NCBI GenBank assembly: GCA_023053685.1 | Contig: JALIGW010000004.1 | Coordinates: 84,139,654-84,203,653, forward strand | DNA: 64,000 nucleotides | Direction of reading: 5' to 3' | From: Diadophis punctatus similis | Taxonomy: Eukaryota > Chordata > Lepidosauria > Squamata > Dipsadidae | Shown here: in pieces, positions 42,206-54,319 of the stretch | How the letters are laid out: each line of letters opens with the position of its first letter | Position numbering within the stretch: position 1 is the stretch's first letter | Translations under genes and position numbers: made by a program | Notes under the pieces: generated by a model | Told to the model about the DNA's origin: nothing | Database searches by the model: none | The model's input: the letters and a program-made list of their open reading frames with translations, nothing else

Positions 42206-42573
42206 TGCAAGGAGTCCTCGACTTACAACAGTTCGTTTAGTGACCGAAGTTACAACAGCGCTGAAAAAAGGGACTTGGGACTGTGTTTCACACTTCTGAC
42301 CATTGCCACATCCCCACGGTCATGTGATCAAAATTCGGCCACTAGGCAAACCGACTCCTATTTATGACGGTTCCAATGCGATCCCCTTTTACGACCATCT
42401 GGCAAGCAAAGTCAACGGGGAAACCAGATTCACTTAACAACCGTGTTCCCAACTGAACAACTGCAGGGAATCGGTTAACGACCGGGGCAAGAAAATTTGA
42501 AGAATGGAGCAAAACTTGCTTAACAACTGTCTCACTCAGCGACAGTTGTGGTCGTAAGTTGAGGACTTCCCCG
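42206..42573 (+). mobile_element. Tigger-like MITE
   Basis: GGAGTCCTCGACTTACAACA to GTCGTAAGTTGAGGACTTCC, with the family interior in plus orientation. Confidence 0.75.
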
Positions 42574-42574
42574 T

Positions 42575-43135
42575 ATTTTGCTGAATAAATCGTTTCTTTC
42601 CAGGCGAAGGCCAAACAACCAGTGAATATTCCTGCTTTCCCTTTCCCAACCTTTCGTTTTTCTCCCTCCCCTTACAAAGGCTTGCTGATTTTTGCTCTCC
42701 TGACTCGGATCATCCCGCAAGTCCTCGAACTTGAACCGCGAGGTTTAAGATGCTTAATGAATAAGCCTGCTCTCCTCTCCACCTGTTGAACGACATGTGT
42801 TCCTGGCTCGTCAGAGATAATAAAACGCCCCCGGCCAAATGAATTTCAGCTGGAAGAGAGATGAGGGGGGGAAATCAGAAACCTCCCTCCGCTGAGTGTC
42901 GAGCGTAGCGGAGAAGAAAACGGGGAGATAACCGGAAATTTATTTATTTATTTTTAGATTTTGCAAGGGGAGAATTATTCCTCCCAATACAAAGAGCTGC
43001 GATCACCTTTCAACCAGGGGAATGATGGCTTTGCAACGAGGCGTAAAGCTTTCTTTCTGGGGGGTATCTTGAGTTTAAGGTCACAATTGTGACCGTTGAG
43101 GGTCTGTCCAACTGGAAGCAGATGGAGCCGAAGAA
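42575..43135. other. Intergenic, nothing recognised
   Basis: No exon or repeat recognised. Confidence 0.35.
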
Positions 43136-43139
43136 AACG

Positions 43140-43543
43140 CAGGCCGTCCTCGACTTACGAACCACAACTGAGCCCAACATTGATGTCGCCAAGCGAGACA
43201 TTTGCGAAGTGAGTTTTGAGAACTCATTTTACGACTTTTCTTGCCACGGTCGTTAAGCGAATCACTGCAGTTGATAAGTTAGTAACCCAGTTGTAAAGCG
43301 AATCTGCCTTCCCCGTTGATTTTGCTTGTCAGAAGGTCGCCAAAGGGGATCACGTGACCCCGGGACATTGCGACCGTCATAACTACGAGTCAATTCCCGA
43401 GCGTTTGAATTTCGATCATGTGACCCTGGGGAATGCTGCGATGGTCGTAAGTGTGAAACACGGTCCTAAGTCACTTTTTTCCCACCGCCGTTGTAACTTG
43501 GGACAGTCGTTAAATGAACCGTGGTTAAGTCGAAGGCTACCTA
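43140..43543 (-). mobile_element. Tigger-like MITE
   Basis: CAGGCCGTCCTCGACTTACG to TTAAGTCGAAGGCTACCT; internal landmarks in minus orientation. Confidence 0.78.
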
Positions 43544-43544
43544 A

Positions 43545-43645
43545 CTCACCTCACAGGGTTGTCGTTGTGGGGAAAAAAAGAGGGATGCGTTTGGGATACG
43601 TTGAGTTCTTTGTAAAAATAATAAAGGCGGAATATAAATTGTAAT
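43545..43645 (+). mobile_element. L2-like 3' tail remnant
   Basis: CACCTCACAGGGTTGTCGTT, GTAAAAATAATAAAGGCGGA, ATATAAATTGTAATTATTA is the usual tail of L2-type reptile repeats. Confidence 0.55.
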
Positions 43646-43932
43646 TATTATTTTTTAATTCGTGAGCTCTAAAGCCTAATCAAGCTAGTTTTACCGCCTT
43701 CCACTGGAGTATTTGGCAAATTCTGGAAACCTTTTATTTTTTTCCCTGTAAAATTTTTGTAAGTTATATTCACAATTTCCACAGCATGCTTGATAAATAA
43801 AACATAATTATATGCAGGCAGCCTGGCAGGTAGGTCACAGGCTGTATATTTAAGAAAAAAAGACTTGAGTTTTCTAAATTGTTCCTTTCTCTACAATAAC
43901 TCAGCAGGATTGGACAATCAACCCAGATTAAG

Positions 43933-43935
<3 letters not shown>

Positions 43936-43988
<53 letters not shown>
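43936..43988. repeat. (GT)n microsatellite
   Basis: About 53 bp of GT. Confidence 0.95.
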
Positions 43989-43992
<4 letters not shown>

Positions 43993-44099
43993 TCACAACG
44001 CCTGCAATGACTCAGAAGGACCAGTCATGCTCCATTGTGTCACTAACACACTGCACACAAGAGAGTCCCAGGCACTTTTTAATCCAAGGGTTAAGGGAG

Positions 44100-44500
44100 G
44101 TTCTTGATATGCATCGCTCTTTCAAACACAGGTGAGGTTAGCACCAAGTTGCCGTTGGCTCAATGCCGATAGTCCATCCATTCAAGGAGAAGTGGTGCTA
44201 CAAATTGTCCTTTGTCGCCTGGGGGTTGTTGTGATGCACTTGCAATATTCCCATCGATCTTCTCTCCGGCAGGTTTGCATTACCTCCACGCTAGTTGTAG
44301 GCATGGCACACGAAAACTCCCTTTTATGACCTGGTAATCCCTTAATTTGAGGTAGAATAAGGGCGACTGGATGAAGCTGAGCATTTACTGGCCGGATGCC
44401 CTTCCTGACGCCTATGTGAAGTTCACAGCAGATTTTTTTTTCTTTACACCCTAGGAAAGAAATATCTGCTGCTACCAAGGGTTGAACTCTCAACCTAAGA
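44100..44500. other. Unclassified repeat-like stretch
   Basis: GAAGCTGAGCATTTACTGGC, CGGATGCCCTTCCTGACGCC reads like an old interspersed repeat tail, but the family was not identified. No coding evidence. Confidence 0.3.
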
Positions 44501-44504
44501 ACTG

Positions 44505-45125
44505 TAGTGGCACAGTGGTTAGAATGCAGTATTGCAGATTAACTCTGCTCAATTCCAGCAGTTCGATCCTTACCAACTCAAGATTGACTCAGCCTTCCTT
44601 CCTTCCTTCCTTCCTTCCTTCCTTCCTTCCTTCCTTCCTTCCTTCCTTCCTTCCTTCCTTCCTTCCTTCCTTCCCTTATTCCCTTTCTCAATCAATTTCC
44701 TGGTGCAAAGTGGTTAGAATGCAGTATTGCAGATTAACTCTGCTCACTTCCAGCAGTTTGATCCTTACCGACTCAAGATTGACTCAGCCTTCCTTCCTTC
44801 CTTCCTTCCTTCCTTCCTTCCTTCCTTCCTTCCTTCCTTCCTTCCTTCCTTCCTTCCTTCCTTCCCCTATTCCCTTTCTCAATCAATTTCCCTCCCTCCC
44901 TTATTCCCTTTCTCAATCAATAGAATGCAGTATTGCAGGTTAACTCTGCTCACCGCCAGCAGTTCGATCCTTACCGGTTCAAGGCTGACTCAGCCTTCCA
45001 TCCTTCCGAGGTCGGTCAAATGAGGACCCAGATTGTTGGGGGCAGTAGGCTGACTCTGTAAACTGCTTAGAGCCTTTTTGATGTAATCTTAGCACTGGTG
45101 GGTCTTAGCACCGGTGGATGAAGAT
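44505..45125 (+). mobile_element. Sauria-type SINE, head triplicated around (TTCC)n arrays
   Basis: The SINE head (GTGGTTAGAATGCAGTATTG, CAGATTAACTCTGCTCA, CAGCAGTTCGATCCTTACC) occurs at about 44513, 44710 and 44922. After the first two heads the CCTTCC of the SINE has grown into (TTCC)n at 44596-44674 and 44790-44864. Only the third continues into the normal body (GAGGACCCAGATTGTTGGGG, TGACTCTGTAAACTGCTTAG). Frames rich in Leu-Pro-Ser are compositional. Confidence 0.85.
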
Positions 45126-45187
45126 AACTCTTAATTATAATTCAATGCTTCTTAGAACAGGATGTAATCATAAAAGCCAAGCAAAAG

Positions 45188-45220
45188 ACATTCATTCATT
45201 CATTCATTCATTCATTCCAG
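45188..45220. repeat. (ATTC)n microsatellite
   Basis: Seven or so ATTC units. Confidence 0.9.
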
Positions 45221-45355
45221 TTACAATTTAATACCTCGGTGTATTTATCCTGGCGTTATATTAATAGCCAAATGACTTTTAATACAGGCAAAACAATATT
45301 GTTTTTATTACCCGCTTCTGATTAATAACCCAACATAAGAAGAGACTTTTAAAAA

Positions 45356-45895
45356 TTGGCTGGCATCCACCAGGGGGCAGTGTTAGCTAAGTGGCTGAAC
45401 TTCACTTATAAACACCTTTCTGCGTTTTTTAAAAATATCTTAGAGTGTGCAGAGATTGATAGGCTTACTAAAGAAATGAACGATAAAGAAAAATCAGAAT
45501 ACTATAAGACATGGGATGACTGGTATAAATGGTTAAATAACAGATCTATAGGTTATGAACGATGAAATTTAAGAAGGTATAGAAGTAAGAAAGGTGCTAA
45601 GGAACTGTAAAAATGAAATATCTTTGTATTAAAACAGTACTATTGTAAAATTGATATATAAGTAAGGAAAATATTTATTGTTCAACATAAAGAGAAAATT
45701 ATGTAAGGACGGATTTATATGTTTACATGTTTATATTATATGTTTATTTAAATGTAAATTGAAAAGAGGGACAAACGAATGTGAAATGGATGTAAATGAA
45801 TGTGGGATAACTGTCAAATAAGTAGATTGTAAAAATCTTTTTTTTAACAAAAAACTTTTAATAAAAATTATTTAAAGAAAAAAACAAATTTTTAA
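45356..45895 (+). mobile_element. L1 LINE, ORF2 C-terminus and 3' UTR
   Basis: The frame ending at 45563 reads CAEIDRLTKEMNDKEKSEYY then KTWDDWYKWL, the pattern seen at the extreme C-terminus of vertebrate L1 ORF2 proteins. An A/T-rich 3' UTR with AATAAAAATTATTT and an A-rich end follows. 5' truncated. A related piece is at 52262-52560. Confidence 0.65.
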
Positions 45896-46069
45896 AAAAA
45901 CACCAAAAACTTGCAAAATCAGAACAGCCCAATTTTCTCATACGGACTGCAGATATCAAGCGTGCAGAGCCTGTTTCCAAACGATAGGAAATGGGGAACA
46001 TCTATGAAAATAATAAAAGCGGAACCAGCCAACTTCACGCTGCTTGGCGTTTGGGTGTTTGAAAGGGAT

Positions 46070-46470
46070 TGGAAGGCTAAAACATTACAAAGAACGGTTG
46101 CAGGAACTGGGGATGTCTAGTTTGATGAAAAGGACTAGGGGGGACATGATAGCAGTGTTCCAATATCTCAGGGGTTGCCCCAAAGAAGAGGGGGTCAAAC
46201 TATTCTTCAAAGCCCCTGAGGGCAGGACAAGAAGCAATGGATGGAAACTAATCAAGGAGAGAAGCAACTTAGAACTAAGGAGGAATTTCCTAACAGTGAG
46301 AATAGATCAGTGGAACGGCTTGCCACCAGAAGTTGTCGGTGCTCCATCACTGGATGTTTTTAAGAAGAGTTTGGACAACCAATTCTCTGCAGTGGTACAA
46401 GGTGTCCTGCCTGAGCAGCGGGTTGGACTAGAAGACCTCCAAGGTCCCTTCCAACTCTGCTATTCTGTTA
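46070..46470 (+). mobile_element. CR1 LINE 3' end
   Basis: KRTRGDMIAVFQYLRGCPKE, FLTVRIDQWNGLPPEVVGAP and the CR1 tail GGTTGGACTAGAAGACCTCC. One small in-frame loss (RTINQ is RIDQ). Confidence 0.9.
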
Positions 46471-46743
46471 AGCTTTCTTAGCCGCGTGTGAGTATTTGAA
46501 ATGCATGCAGTCCCATTCCTGGGAATTAATCTTTGTCCAGCAGCTAAATCTTTCCTGGTAACTTAGTTCAGCCTTAAGAGTTGCTTCTACTCTTTGCTGA
46601 GCTTCAAATTTAACCTTTGACCTCCCTGGACAAACCATGTGACTGTTTCTCTTCCCCCTTTAAGGTAATTTACAGGTAAAGCCCAAAGATGGATTTTGAT
46701 CCAGAGACTGGAAGATTTGAATGACTAACAATGCCCATTAGTA

Positions 46744-47220
46744 CAGGTGGGCCCTCGACTCGTTTAGCGACCATTTGAAGCTACGACAACTCTGAAGAAA
46801 GTGACTTGCACCCATTTTTCACACTTACGACCGTTGCAGCCTCCCCACGGTCATGTGATCAAAATTTCCATCGCTGAGCGAGACATTTCAGTGAGTTTTG
46901 TCCCGTTTCACGACCTTTCTCGCTGCAGTTGTTAAGTGAATCACAGCCGTTATTAAGGGAGTCACACGGTTGTTAAATGAATCTGACTTCCCGATTGACT
47001 TTGCTGGTCAGAAGGTCACAAAAGGGGATCACATGACCACCCCCCTGGACGCTGCGGCCGTCATAAATACGAGTCAGTGGCCAAGCATCCGAATTTTGAT
47101 CCTGTGACCATAGGGAATGCTCCAACGGTCGTAGGGGTGAAAAACGGTCCTAAGCCCCTTTTTCCAGTGCCGTCGTAACTTGGAACGGTCACTAAACGAA
47201 CTGTTAAGTTGAGGACGATG
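46744..47220. mobile_element. Tigger-like MITE, chimeric orientation
   Basis: CAGGTGGGCCCTCGACTCG starts a plus-orientation copy. Near 46865 (GATCAAAATTTCCATCGCTG) it switches to the minus-orientation sequence, ending AAGTTGAGGACGATG. It may be two half elements joined, or an inverted rearrangement. Confidence 0.65.
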
Positions 47221-47224
47221 TATA

Positions 47225-47945
47225 TTCAGATCATTGGGGGAGGAAAACCGCAATTTTTTCAGACTTCACATAGTGAGTGAGCTTCATGCTGTTCCTTTAA
47301 CGCTGCTTCATTCAATCAGTCACTTTATTAAATCAATAAATTAATCACTTTATTAAACCAATCAACTGGCCAGGGGTGCCCCTGCCAAACTTTAAACCAC
47401 GGTTTACCAACCGCACTCTATGCCAGCTCCAGACAAATGAGGCTGTCACGGTGAAGAATGAGCTGCATTGCAGTTTTTTGGGTGATTATGTCCTTCACAG
47501 GCAGCAAAATCCTTGCAGTTAACCACAATTAATCCCAGCCAGAATTTATTCACAGTGAACCAAGATGAGTAAGGCACAGTTTTTTTTAAAAAAAAGGCAC
47601 AGATCTGTTTCTTGCAGGATGCTCCGGAGCCCCAAACACCCTTCGGTGGTAGTAGCAGAAGAGGTGATGTAAATCCAAATTGTGCCGTTCTGCTTGTGAT
47701 TCAGAGCTGGTGGGAGACCCCCGGGAGTGGGTAAGGAGTTAAACTAGGGTTAAAATGGGCGAAGCCAGCTGTGGTGCGTAATCCGAGCAGAAAATAGACC
47801 AAGATGAGTTATTCAATTGCTCCATTTGGGGCCTCTTGAGATCATTTAGTCTTCATTTTCCCCTCAATTTGGAACCTCTAAGTAGGAACACAAACAACTC
47901 TTGTGGATTAATTCTAAAAAGAAAAAATGGGGGGATGAGAAGTTA
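47225..47945. other. Intergenic, nothing recognised
   Basis: No exon or repeat family identified. Confidence 0.35.
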
Positions 47946-48239
47946 GTTATTTGAACCTGAGAAGGGCCAGCTATTCCTTTAAAGTCACTTGGGGGGGGCG
48001 GCCCAGCTCAGTACCTCCCCCCCCAATCGCACATGTTTTAAGACCCGCTTGGGGAAAGGAGGGGGTCTTGGCTGAAGGTCCCCCGTCTTCGGTGGCACCC
48101 AGGCTGCCTCTCCGTTGCAGACCGGAGCCGCCTTCCTGGCAAGGCAATCCCGACTGCGGGCCCAGGTTGTCGCATTGTTGGCCCCTTGGCTCCCCGGCCG
48201 GCTTGCCAAGCTCCTTGCCACGGCCTCCCGCCTCCCCAG

Positions 48240-48945
48240 TGGCCGGAAGGAGGGAAGGGAGGAATGGAAGGAAGGAAGGGAAAAAGGGAAGGAGGAGGAA
48301 GTGGGGGGGAGAGGGAGGGAGAGAGGAAGGGAAGGGAGGAAGGACGGAAGGGAGGAAGAGGAGGAGGAGGAAGACAGGAAAAGGGAAAGGAGGAAGAGAG
48401 GGAGGAAGAAAAGAAAAAGGGGGAGGGAAGGAGGGAGGGAGGAATGGAAGGAAGAAAGGGAAAAAGGGAAGGAGAGAGGAAGGGAAGGGAGGAAGGAGGG
48501 AGGGAGGAAGAGGAGGAAGAGAGGGAGGAAGAAAAGAAAAGGAGGGAGGGAGGAATGGAAGGAAGAAAGGGAAAAGGGAAGGAGGAGGAAGTGGAGGGAG
48601 AGGGAGGGAGAGAGGAAGGGAAGGGAGGAAGGAGTGAACGGAGGAAGAGAAGGAGGGAGGAGGGAGGGAGGAAGAGGAGGAAGAGAGGGAGGAAGAAAAG
48701 AAAAAGGGAGGGAAGGAGGGAGGGAGGGAAGAAGGGAGGGAAGAAGAAAGGAAAAGGGGAAGGGAGGAAGGAAGAGACGAGGGAGGAAGAAAAAGGGATG
48801 GGAGGAAGAGAACAAAGGAGGGAGGGAGGAAGAAAGAAAGAAGGAAAGAAGAAAGGAGGGAGGAAGAAAGGAAAAAGGAAGGGAGGAAGAGAAGAAGAGA
48901 AGAGAGGAAAAGGAAGGAAGGAAGGAAGGAAGGAAGGCTGGAGGG
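48240..48945 (+). repeat. 700-bp polypurine tract upstream of CAMK1D
   Basis: Almost entirely A and G on the plus strand, in degenerate GGGAGGAAGG, GGAAGGGAAA and AAGAGGGAGG units with larger blocks repeated (GGAATGGAAGGAAGAAAGGG recurs near 48449 and 48550). The long charged frames on plus and Pro/Ser/Phe frames on minus are artefacts. It ends about 930 bp before the CAMK1D start codon. Confidence 0.95.
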
Positions 48946-49253
48946 TGTCCGACCCACCCGCGCCCGGCTGGTGCAATGCGAATTTGTGGCGGGCCGCTTC
49001 GAAAGGGTAACGGGAGGGGGAGGGAGGGGAGCTGGCTTTGCAAGCGGGAGGAGATGGAGGGGGAGGGGGAGGGGGGGCGAGGATTAAAAAAATAAAAAGA
49101 AAAGAAAAAGCAGTCTCCGCCCTCCTCTATTACCATAACAACTAAGGCCCGCCACCCCCCCTCCCTGAAATGCCATTGAGCCAACTGGAGCTGCAGCAGC
49201 CGGAGGGCAGAGGGGGGGGGGAATCGCCCTCCGCTGCGCTCTCACTTTCTCTC

Positions 49254-49290
<37 letters not shown>
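49254..49290. repeat. (CA)n microsatellite
   Basis: About 34 bp of CA in the CAMK1D promoter region. Confidence 0.92.
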
Positions 49291-49292
<2 letters not shown>

Positions 49293-49299
49293 GGCGCAC

Positions 49300-49969
<670 letters not shown>

Positions 49970-50922
49970 TAAGTGCGGGGCGCCTCTCGCCATCCTTTGG
50001 GGACCGGGGAGGGCGGGTGTGTGTGTGTGTGCTGCGCTTGGAAGGGGGGCTTGAGGGGGGAGAGGCGGGGAGGGGTCCTGAGTTTGGGGTCCAACTTGGG
50101 GCGAGCGCTGGAGTTGGGGGGGGCTGTCCCTGTTCCGACCAGCGCTTGACCAGTTGTGGGTGGGTGGGTTGAAAAAGTCGCCTCGCCCCTCCCCAGGAAG
50201 GAGACCCCCGACCCTGGATTCTGTAGAAGGAGGGGGTCGCCCTTTCCCACCTCCTCGGAGCCCCTCCCTCCCCCACCCAGCTGCTCTAACTTAGCCCTGG
50301 AGGGGGAGATGTCCCAGTCCCACCCAATGTCCCCCAAGTCCCTCTTGGGTGAAGCCACCAGGAGGAGGCATCTGGGAGGGCTCCCCACCACCACCAGTGG
50401 TGGACCCTCTCCCACTGCCTCTCTTCCTGGCCTTAAACCTGCTTTCAGGTAGCCTTGAACTCCACCCCACCATCCACCCGGGGTTGTTTAGGTTGAGTTG
50501 TTGAGCTCTCTGGTGTGTCCTTGAGGTTCCTCTCTGCGCCAATCGGAGAAGGCCGGTTTGTGTAGCCAATTCTCTAAAGGTTGTTTCCCCCCTCACCCCC
50601 CCCCCAAGGATGGGGCAGAGAGTCTATCTAGATGTTCCCCCCCCCACACACACACGCATCTGTTTCGGTCAACTGTGCCCTGTTTGTCCAGACCTGGTGT
50701 GGAGGTGTTGGTCCAGGTGGGCAGGAGGTGTGTTCCGTTGTGTTGGTTTGCACGGACTGGACACCACACGGGTTTGTCACCAGCTGGTTTTTGGGCAGAG
50801 AAGGTGCGGCTGGCCTTGGCGATCAAGTGCCCTTTTGGAAACGGTCATAAGAAAGTGGATTTTGATGTCCAAGGGGGTGCCTGGGTGTTCCTCCACCCAT
50901 GTGGAGAATCTCTTGTGGAATA

Positions 50923-51292
50923 CAGGTAGTCCTTGACTTACGACAGTTCTCTTAGTGGCCGTTCGAAGTCGCAACAGCCCTGTAAAAAAGTGTCCTACGA
51001 CCTTTTTTACACTTTACGACCGTTCCAGTATCCCCGAGGGGGGAATCGTGTGATTTACATTCGGATGCTTGACAATTGTCTCGCTTTTATGACAGTTGCG
51101 GTGTCCCCCCGGGGTCACTCCATCGGAAACTGGGATTCGCTCAACCACCGCGTTCCTGCTTTAACAACCGTGGCGCTTCCCTTAAGGATGATGGCAAGGA
51201 AAGTCGTAAAACGGGGCAGAACCTGTCCTGAACAACATTTCTCGCTTTTTAGCAACAGGAACGTAGGGGTCGTAAGTTCGAGGATGACCTGT
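50923..51292 (+). mobile_element. Tigger-like MITE
   Basis: CAGGTAGTCCTTGACTTACG after TA, to GTTCGAGGATGACCTG. Plus orientation. Confidence 0.8.
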
Positions 51293-51299
51293 GTTGTGG

Positions 51300-51775
51300 C
51301 TGGTTTCACCAGAAAGAAGATTCTTGGTCCTACGGCGAGGTGTGCGTGTGAGTGGGGGAAACGCAACCCCGGCTAATACAAACCAGGAATGTCAGCTGTC
51401 TGTATTTATAGAGCTGGGATTTCAAAGGGTAAATACAGATTGTGGTGAATCTCTTTGCTGAATCTGAGAACAGGATCTATTCATAGCAAGACGAGCCGAA
51501 AGGATAGGAGGGGGTTGGATCTCTTTTATCCACCACCGTGCTTAACTCTTCTTGCCAGAATATTTTCTCCCTCCCTCCCTTTTTTTTTATTTATAGTGCT
51601 CGGATAAAAAGATTAGCAAAATGGAGGCTTTGATTGCAGTTTCTTTGGCATCGTGGCCACCCAGGCGTGGTTTCACCGGGGATAATAAGACGCGGCTAAA
51701 ATCACGAATCCAGCAGTGGGGGAAAATTATTCTTATGGCCAGACATTGGGGAAAGTCAACTTGCAAACTCCTAGT
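51300..51775. other. CAMK1D intron, nothing recognised
   Basis: No exon or repeat recognised. Confidence 0.35.
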
Positions 51776-52082
51776 ATACCAGCTAAGTATAGGTGGAACC
51801 TCGCTCAATCGTAGTAACGGTGAGGGGGATTAACATAGATTAACAGAGTTGGGACCTTGTAGGCCATCTAGTCCAACCCCCCCTGCCCAAGCAGGAGACC
51901 CTACTATACCATCCCCGACAGATGGCAGTCCAATCTCCCCTTGAAAGCCTCCAGGGATGAAGCTCCCGCAACTTCTGAAGGCAACTTCTGTTCCATTGGG
52001 ATCTTGGAGTCCTGGTGGACTACCACTTAAAGACGAGCCAGCATTGTGCGGCAGCTGCCAAAAAGGCTAACACACTTCTAAT

Positions 52083-52712
52083 CCCAAAGGTGCTTTTTTC
52101 AGGAGGCAACTGGACTTTCTTGTTTTGTTTTGTTTTTCTTTTGAGGACGTTTCGCTTCTCATCCAAGAAGCGTCTTCAGCTCTGACTGGATAGTGGGGGA
52201 TGTCAGAGCCGAAGAAGCTTCTTGGATGAGAAGCGAAACGTCTTCGAAAGAAAAGAACAAAACGAGAAAGCGCAGTATTGGAAAAATGAAGAAACACTGC
52301 GAGACAACGAGACAATTAGGAAGATACTAGATTGTGCAGGAATGAATAGACTGACATTGAAAATTAAACAGAAAGAAGACACAGAATATATTATCAAACA
52401 TGGAACTTATTTTACCTGTGGTTGGAAAAAAAAGAGGTGGAGATTAAGAATGTAATCTGTATTGTTAAGCAAATTAAATACCCAGACAACATGATCTTTA
52501 TTAAACACTAAGAAATGTAAACAACAGAAAAATTATAAAATTTATTTAAAAAAAGGAAAGAAAGAAAGAAGAAAGAAAGAAAAAAGAAAAAGAAGAAAAA
52601 AGAAAAAAGAAAGAAAGAAAGAAAAAACAAGAAAGCCCAGTTGCCTCCTGAAAAAGCACCTTTGGGACAACCATGACCTGGAGGATGGAGAATCTCTACA
52701 GACTTTTAACAC
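52083..52712 (+). mobile_element. Fold-back repeat F1 interrupted by an L1 end
   Basis: Left arm from CCCAAAGGTGCTTTTTTCAG, right arm beginning GAGCCGAAGAAGCTTCTTGG to about 52262. It continues at 52625 with AAGAAAGCCCAGTTGCC and the tail ATGACCTGGAGGATGGAGAA. Host CR1 sequence CTAACACAC is partly repeated at the right edge (TTAACACAA), suggesting a target duplication. Confidence 0.65.
52262..52622 (+). mobile_element. L1 LINE ORF2 C-terminal piece and 3' tail
   Basis: RKILDCAGMNRLTLKIKQKE then DTEYIIKHGTYFT resembles the ORF2 end at 45440. A short A/T-rich 3' UTR and an A/G-rich tail (GAAAGAAAGAAAAAAG) follow. Confidence 0.6.
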
Positions 52713-52986
52713 AAACTGCATGAACAGAGAGGGATAGAATCAAGATCACGTAAAGTGTTAGTACCGCTTTATAAGGGCTTAGTAGGACCACACTTGGAAT
52801 ATTGCATCCAGTTTTGGTCACCGTCATATTAAAAAAATATGTTGAGACTCTTTTTAAATATGAGCCAGCTTTGTGCATCAGCTGCCAAAAAAGCCAACAC
52901 CATCCTAGGTTGCATTAACAGAGGGATAGAATGAAGATCACAAGAAGTGTTAATACCGCTTTATGATGCCTTGGTAAGGCCACACT

Positions 52987-53222
52987 TAACAACTGTACTA
53001 CTAATTTGCTTAACAACGGTGGCAAGAAAGGTCGGTGAATGGAGCAAAACTCGCTTAACAAATGTCTCGTTTATGAGTGGTGTGTTTTGGGTGTAAAGCA
53101 AGGACCGAAATTTTGGGCTCGATTGTGGTCATATACTTTGAGGACTGCCTGTAAAACGGCCATAAGTTTCTTTTTTTCATTGCTGTTGCAACTTTGAATG
53201 GTCACTAAAGGAATGGTCAACG
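52987..53222. mobile_element. Tigger-like MITE fragments, rearranged
   Basis: CTTAACAACTGTACTACTAA, GGCAAGAAAGGTCGGTGAAT and TTTGAGGACTGCCTGTAAAA are followed by a second minus-orientation piece. At 53071-53109 the usual CACTTAGCAACAG is replaced by a 39-bp copy of sequence from 53925-53963. Confidence 0.65.
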
Positions 53223-53468
53223 ATTAGAGAAGTGTAAAATAGCACAACCCTTCGGCGAACTGAATTAGACCTGGATCTGTTTTTAAATGATTCTTATTTC
53301 GGGTGCCATTCGGTTTACTCTGTCCTGTAGTCTTCAGAGCGGGTGGAATGGAAACAAGTTTTTTCTTGTTGTATGGACTACGCAATGCTTCCATGGAAAT
53401 TAGGAAGGTTGAGGAGTCTATGCACATTGCCCAGGTATGTTCTCCGTGCCTTCTGAAATAAATAACGC
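53223..53468. other. CAMK1D intron, nothing recognised
   Basis: No feature seen. Confidence 0.3.
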
Positions 53469-53469
53469 T

Positions 53470-53625
53470 GCTTCCAGAAGTTGTGGGTGCTCCATCACTG
53501 GAGGTTTCTAAGAAGAGACTGGACAGCCACTTGTCCGAAATGGTAGAGGGTCCCCTGCTTGAGCAGAGGGTTGGACTAGAAGACCTCCAAGGTCCCTTCT
53601 AACTCTGTTGCTCTGTTATTCTCTG
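53470..53625 (+). mobile_element. CR1 LINE 3' end
   Basis: TTCCAGAAGTTGTGGGTGCT to the tail GGTTGGACTAGAAGACCTCC, AAGGTCCCTTCTAACTCTG. Confidence 0.88.
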
Positions 53626-54318
53626 AGTTGGTCCATCAGGTGAGCCCTTCTAGATGATTGGGGCTGGAGATGGCCACCCAGGGACCCCTGGATTTGGGGA
53701 GAGAGTCCTTGCTTTGGTTATCCAATGACAATGGCTTTCAGCAAGGACCGGAAAACCAGGAATCCATTGGTGGTGGGGGGGGGGCATGGGCTTTGTGGTA
53801 CCTTGTCCCAAAGAAAACCAGTTCAATCCAGAACACGACCAAGCGGTTTTTGAGATTAATTGTCATACTTTCCCATTGGACTTTATGCTTTGTGGCCAAA
53901 AGGCAGGACTTGCCAAAGACAAGATTATGAGTGGTGTGTTTTGGGTGTAAAGCAAGGACCGAAGGATGAAAGTTTGGCTGATACAGAAGGAGGACTTAAG
54001 GAAATTTCTATTTCAAATCGTGTGGAGTCATCCCACCTGGTTCATCTCATAATCCGGATTAAGCCAGAGAGGACCAAAGAGCATTGAGATCAGAAATCAG
54101 CTAGGTCCTAGGAAATCCTGACGTAATAGATTTCCTGGCTAGTCTGAAGAAGGCGTGGCTTTTATAATGCTGCCCAAATACTCCATCAGACACCGGGGGG
54201 GGGTGTTGTTGGGGGGTTGGGGGGGGGCTTTATGGTTGACATCTCATCTCTTTCTTTCCTTTTATCCCAGAGCTATAATTGCACTTAATAATGAACTAAA
54301 GGGTCACCATCAGTGAGC
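53626..54318. other. CAMK1D intron, nothing recognised
   Basis: Apart from the 39-bp segment at 53925-53963 shared with 53071-53109, no feature seen. Confidence 0.35.
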
Positions 54319-54319
54319 T

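Larger units (their letters stand above)
51780..52985 (+). mobile_element. CR1 LINE with nested insertions
   Basis: CR1 pieces 51780-51830 (GGTGGAACCTCGCTCAATCG), 52000-52082 (GATCTTGGAGTCCTGGTGGA) and 52715-52850 are collinear. Between the first two lies a minus-strand CR1 3' tail (51838-52000). Between the second and third lies an F1 fold-back that itself holds an L1 end. A second overlapping CR1 segment (52855-52985) follows, ending at a MITE. Confidence 0.75.

Noticed and set aside
48038..49184. Very long open frames (up to about 400 codons) on both strands
   Set aside because: They span the polypurine tract; Lys/Glu/Arg/Gly on plus and Pro/Ser/Phe/Leu on minus follow from composition, with no splice sites or family similarity.
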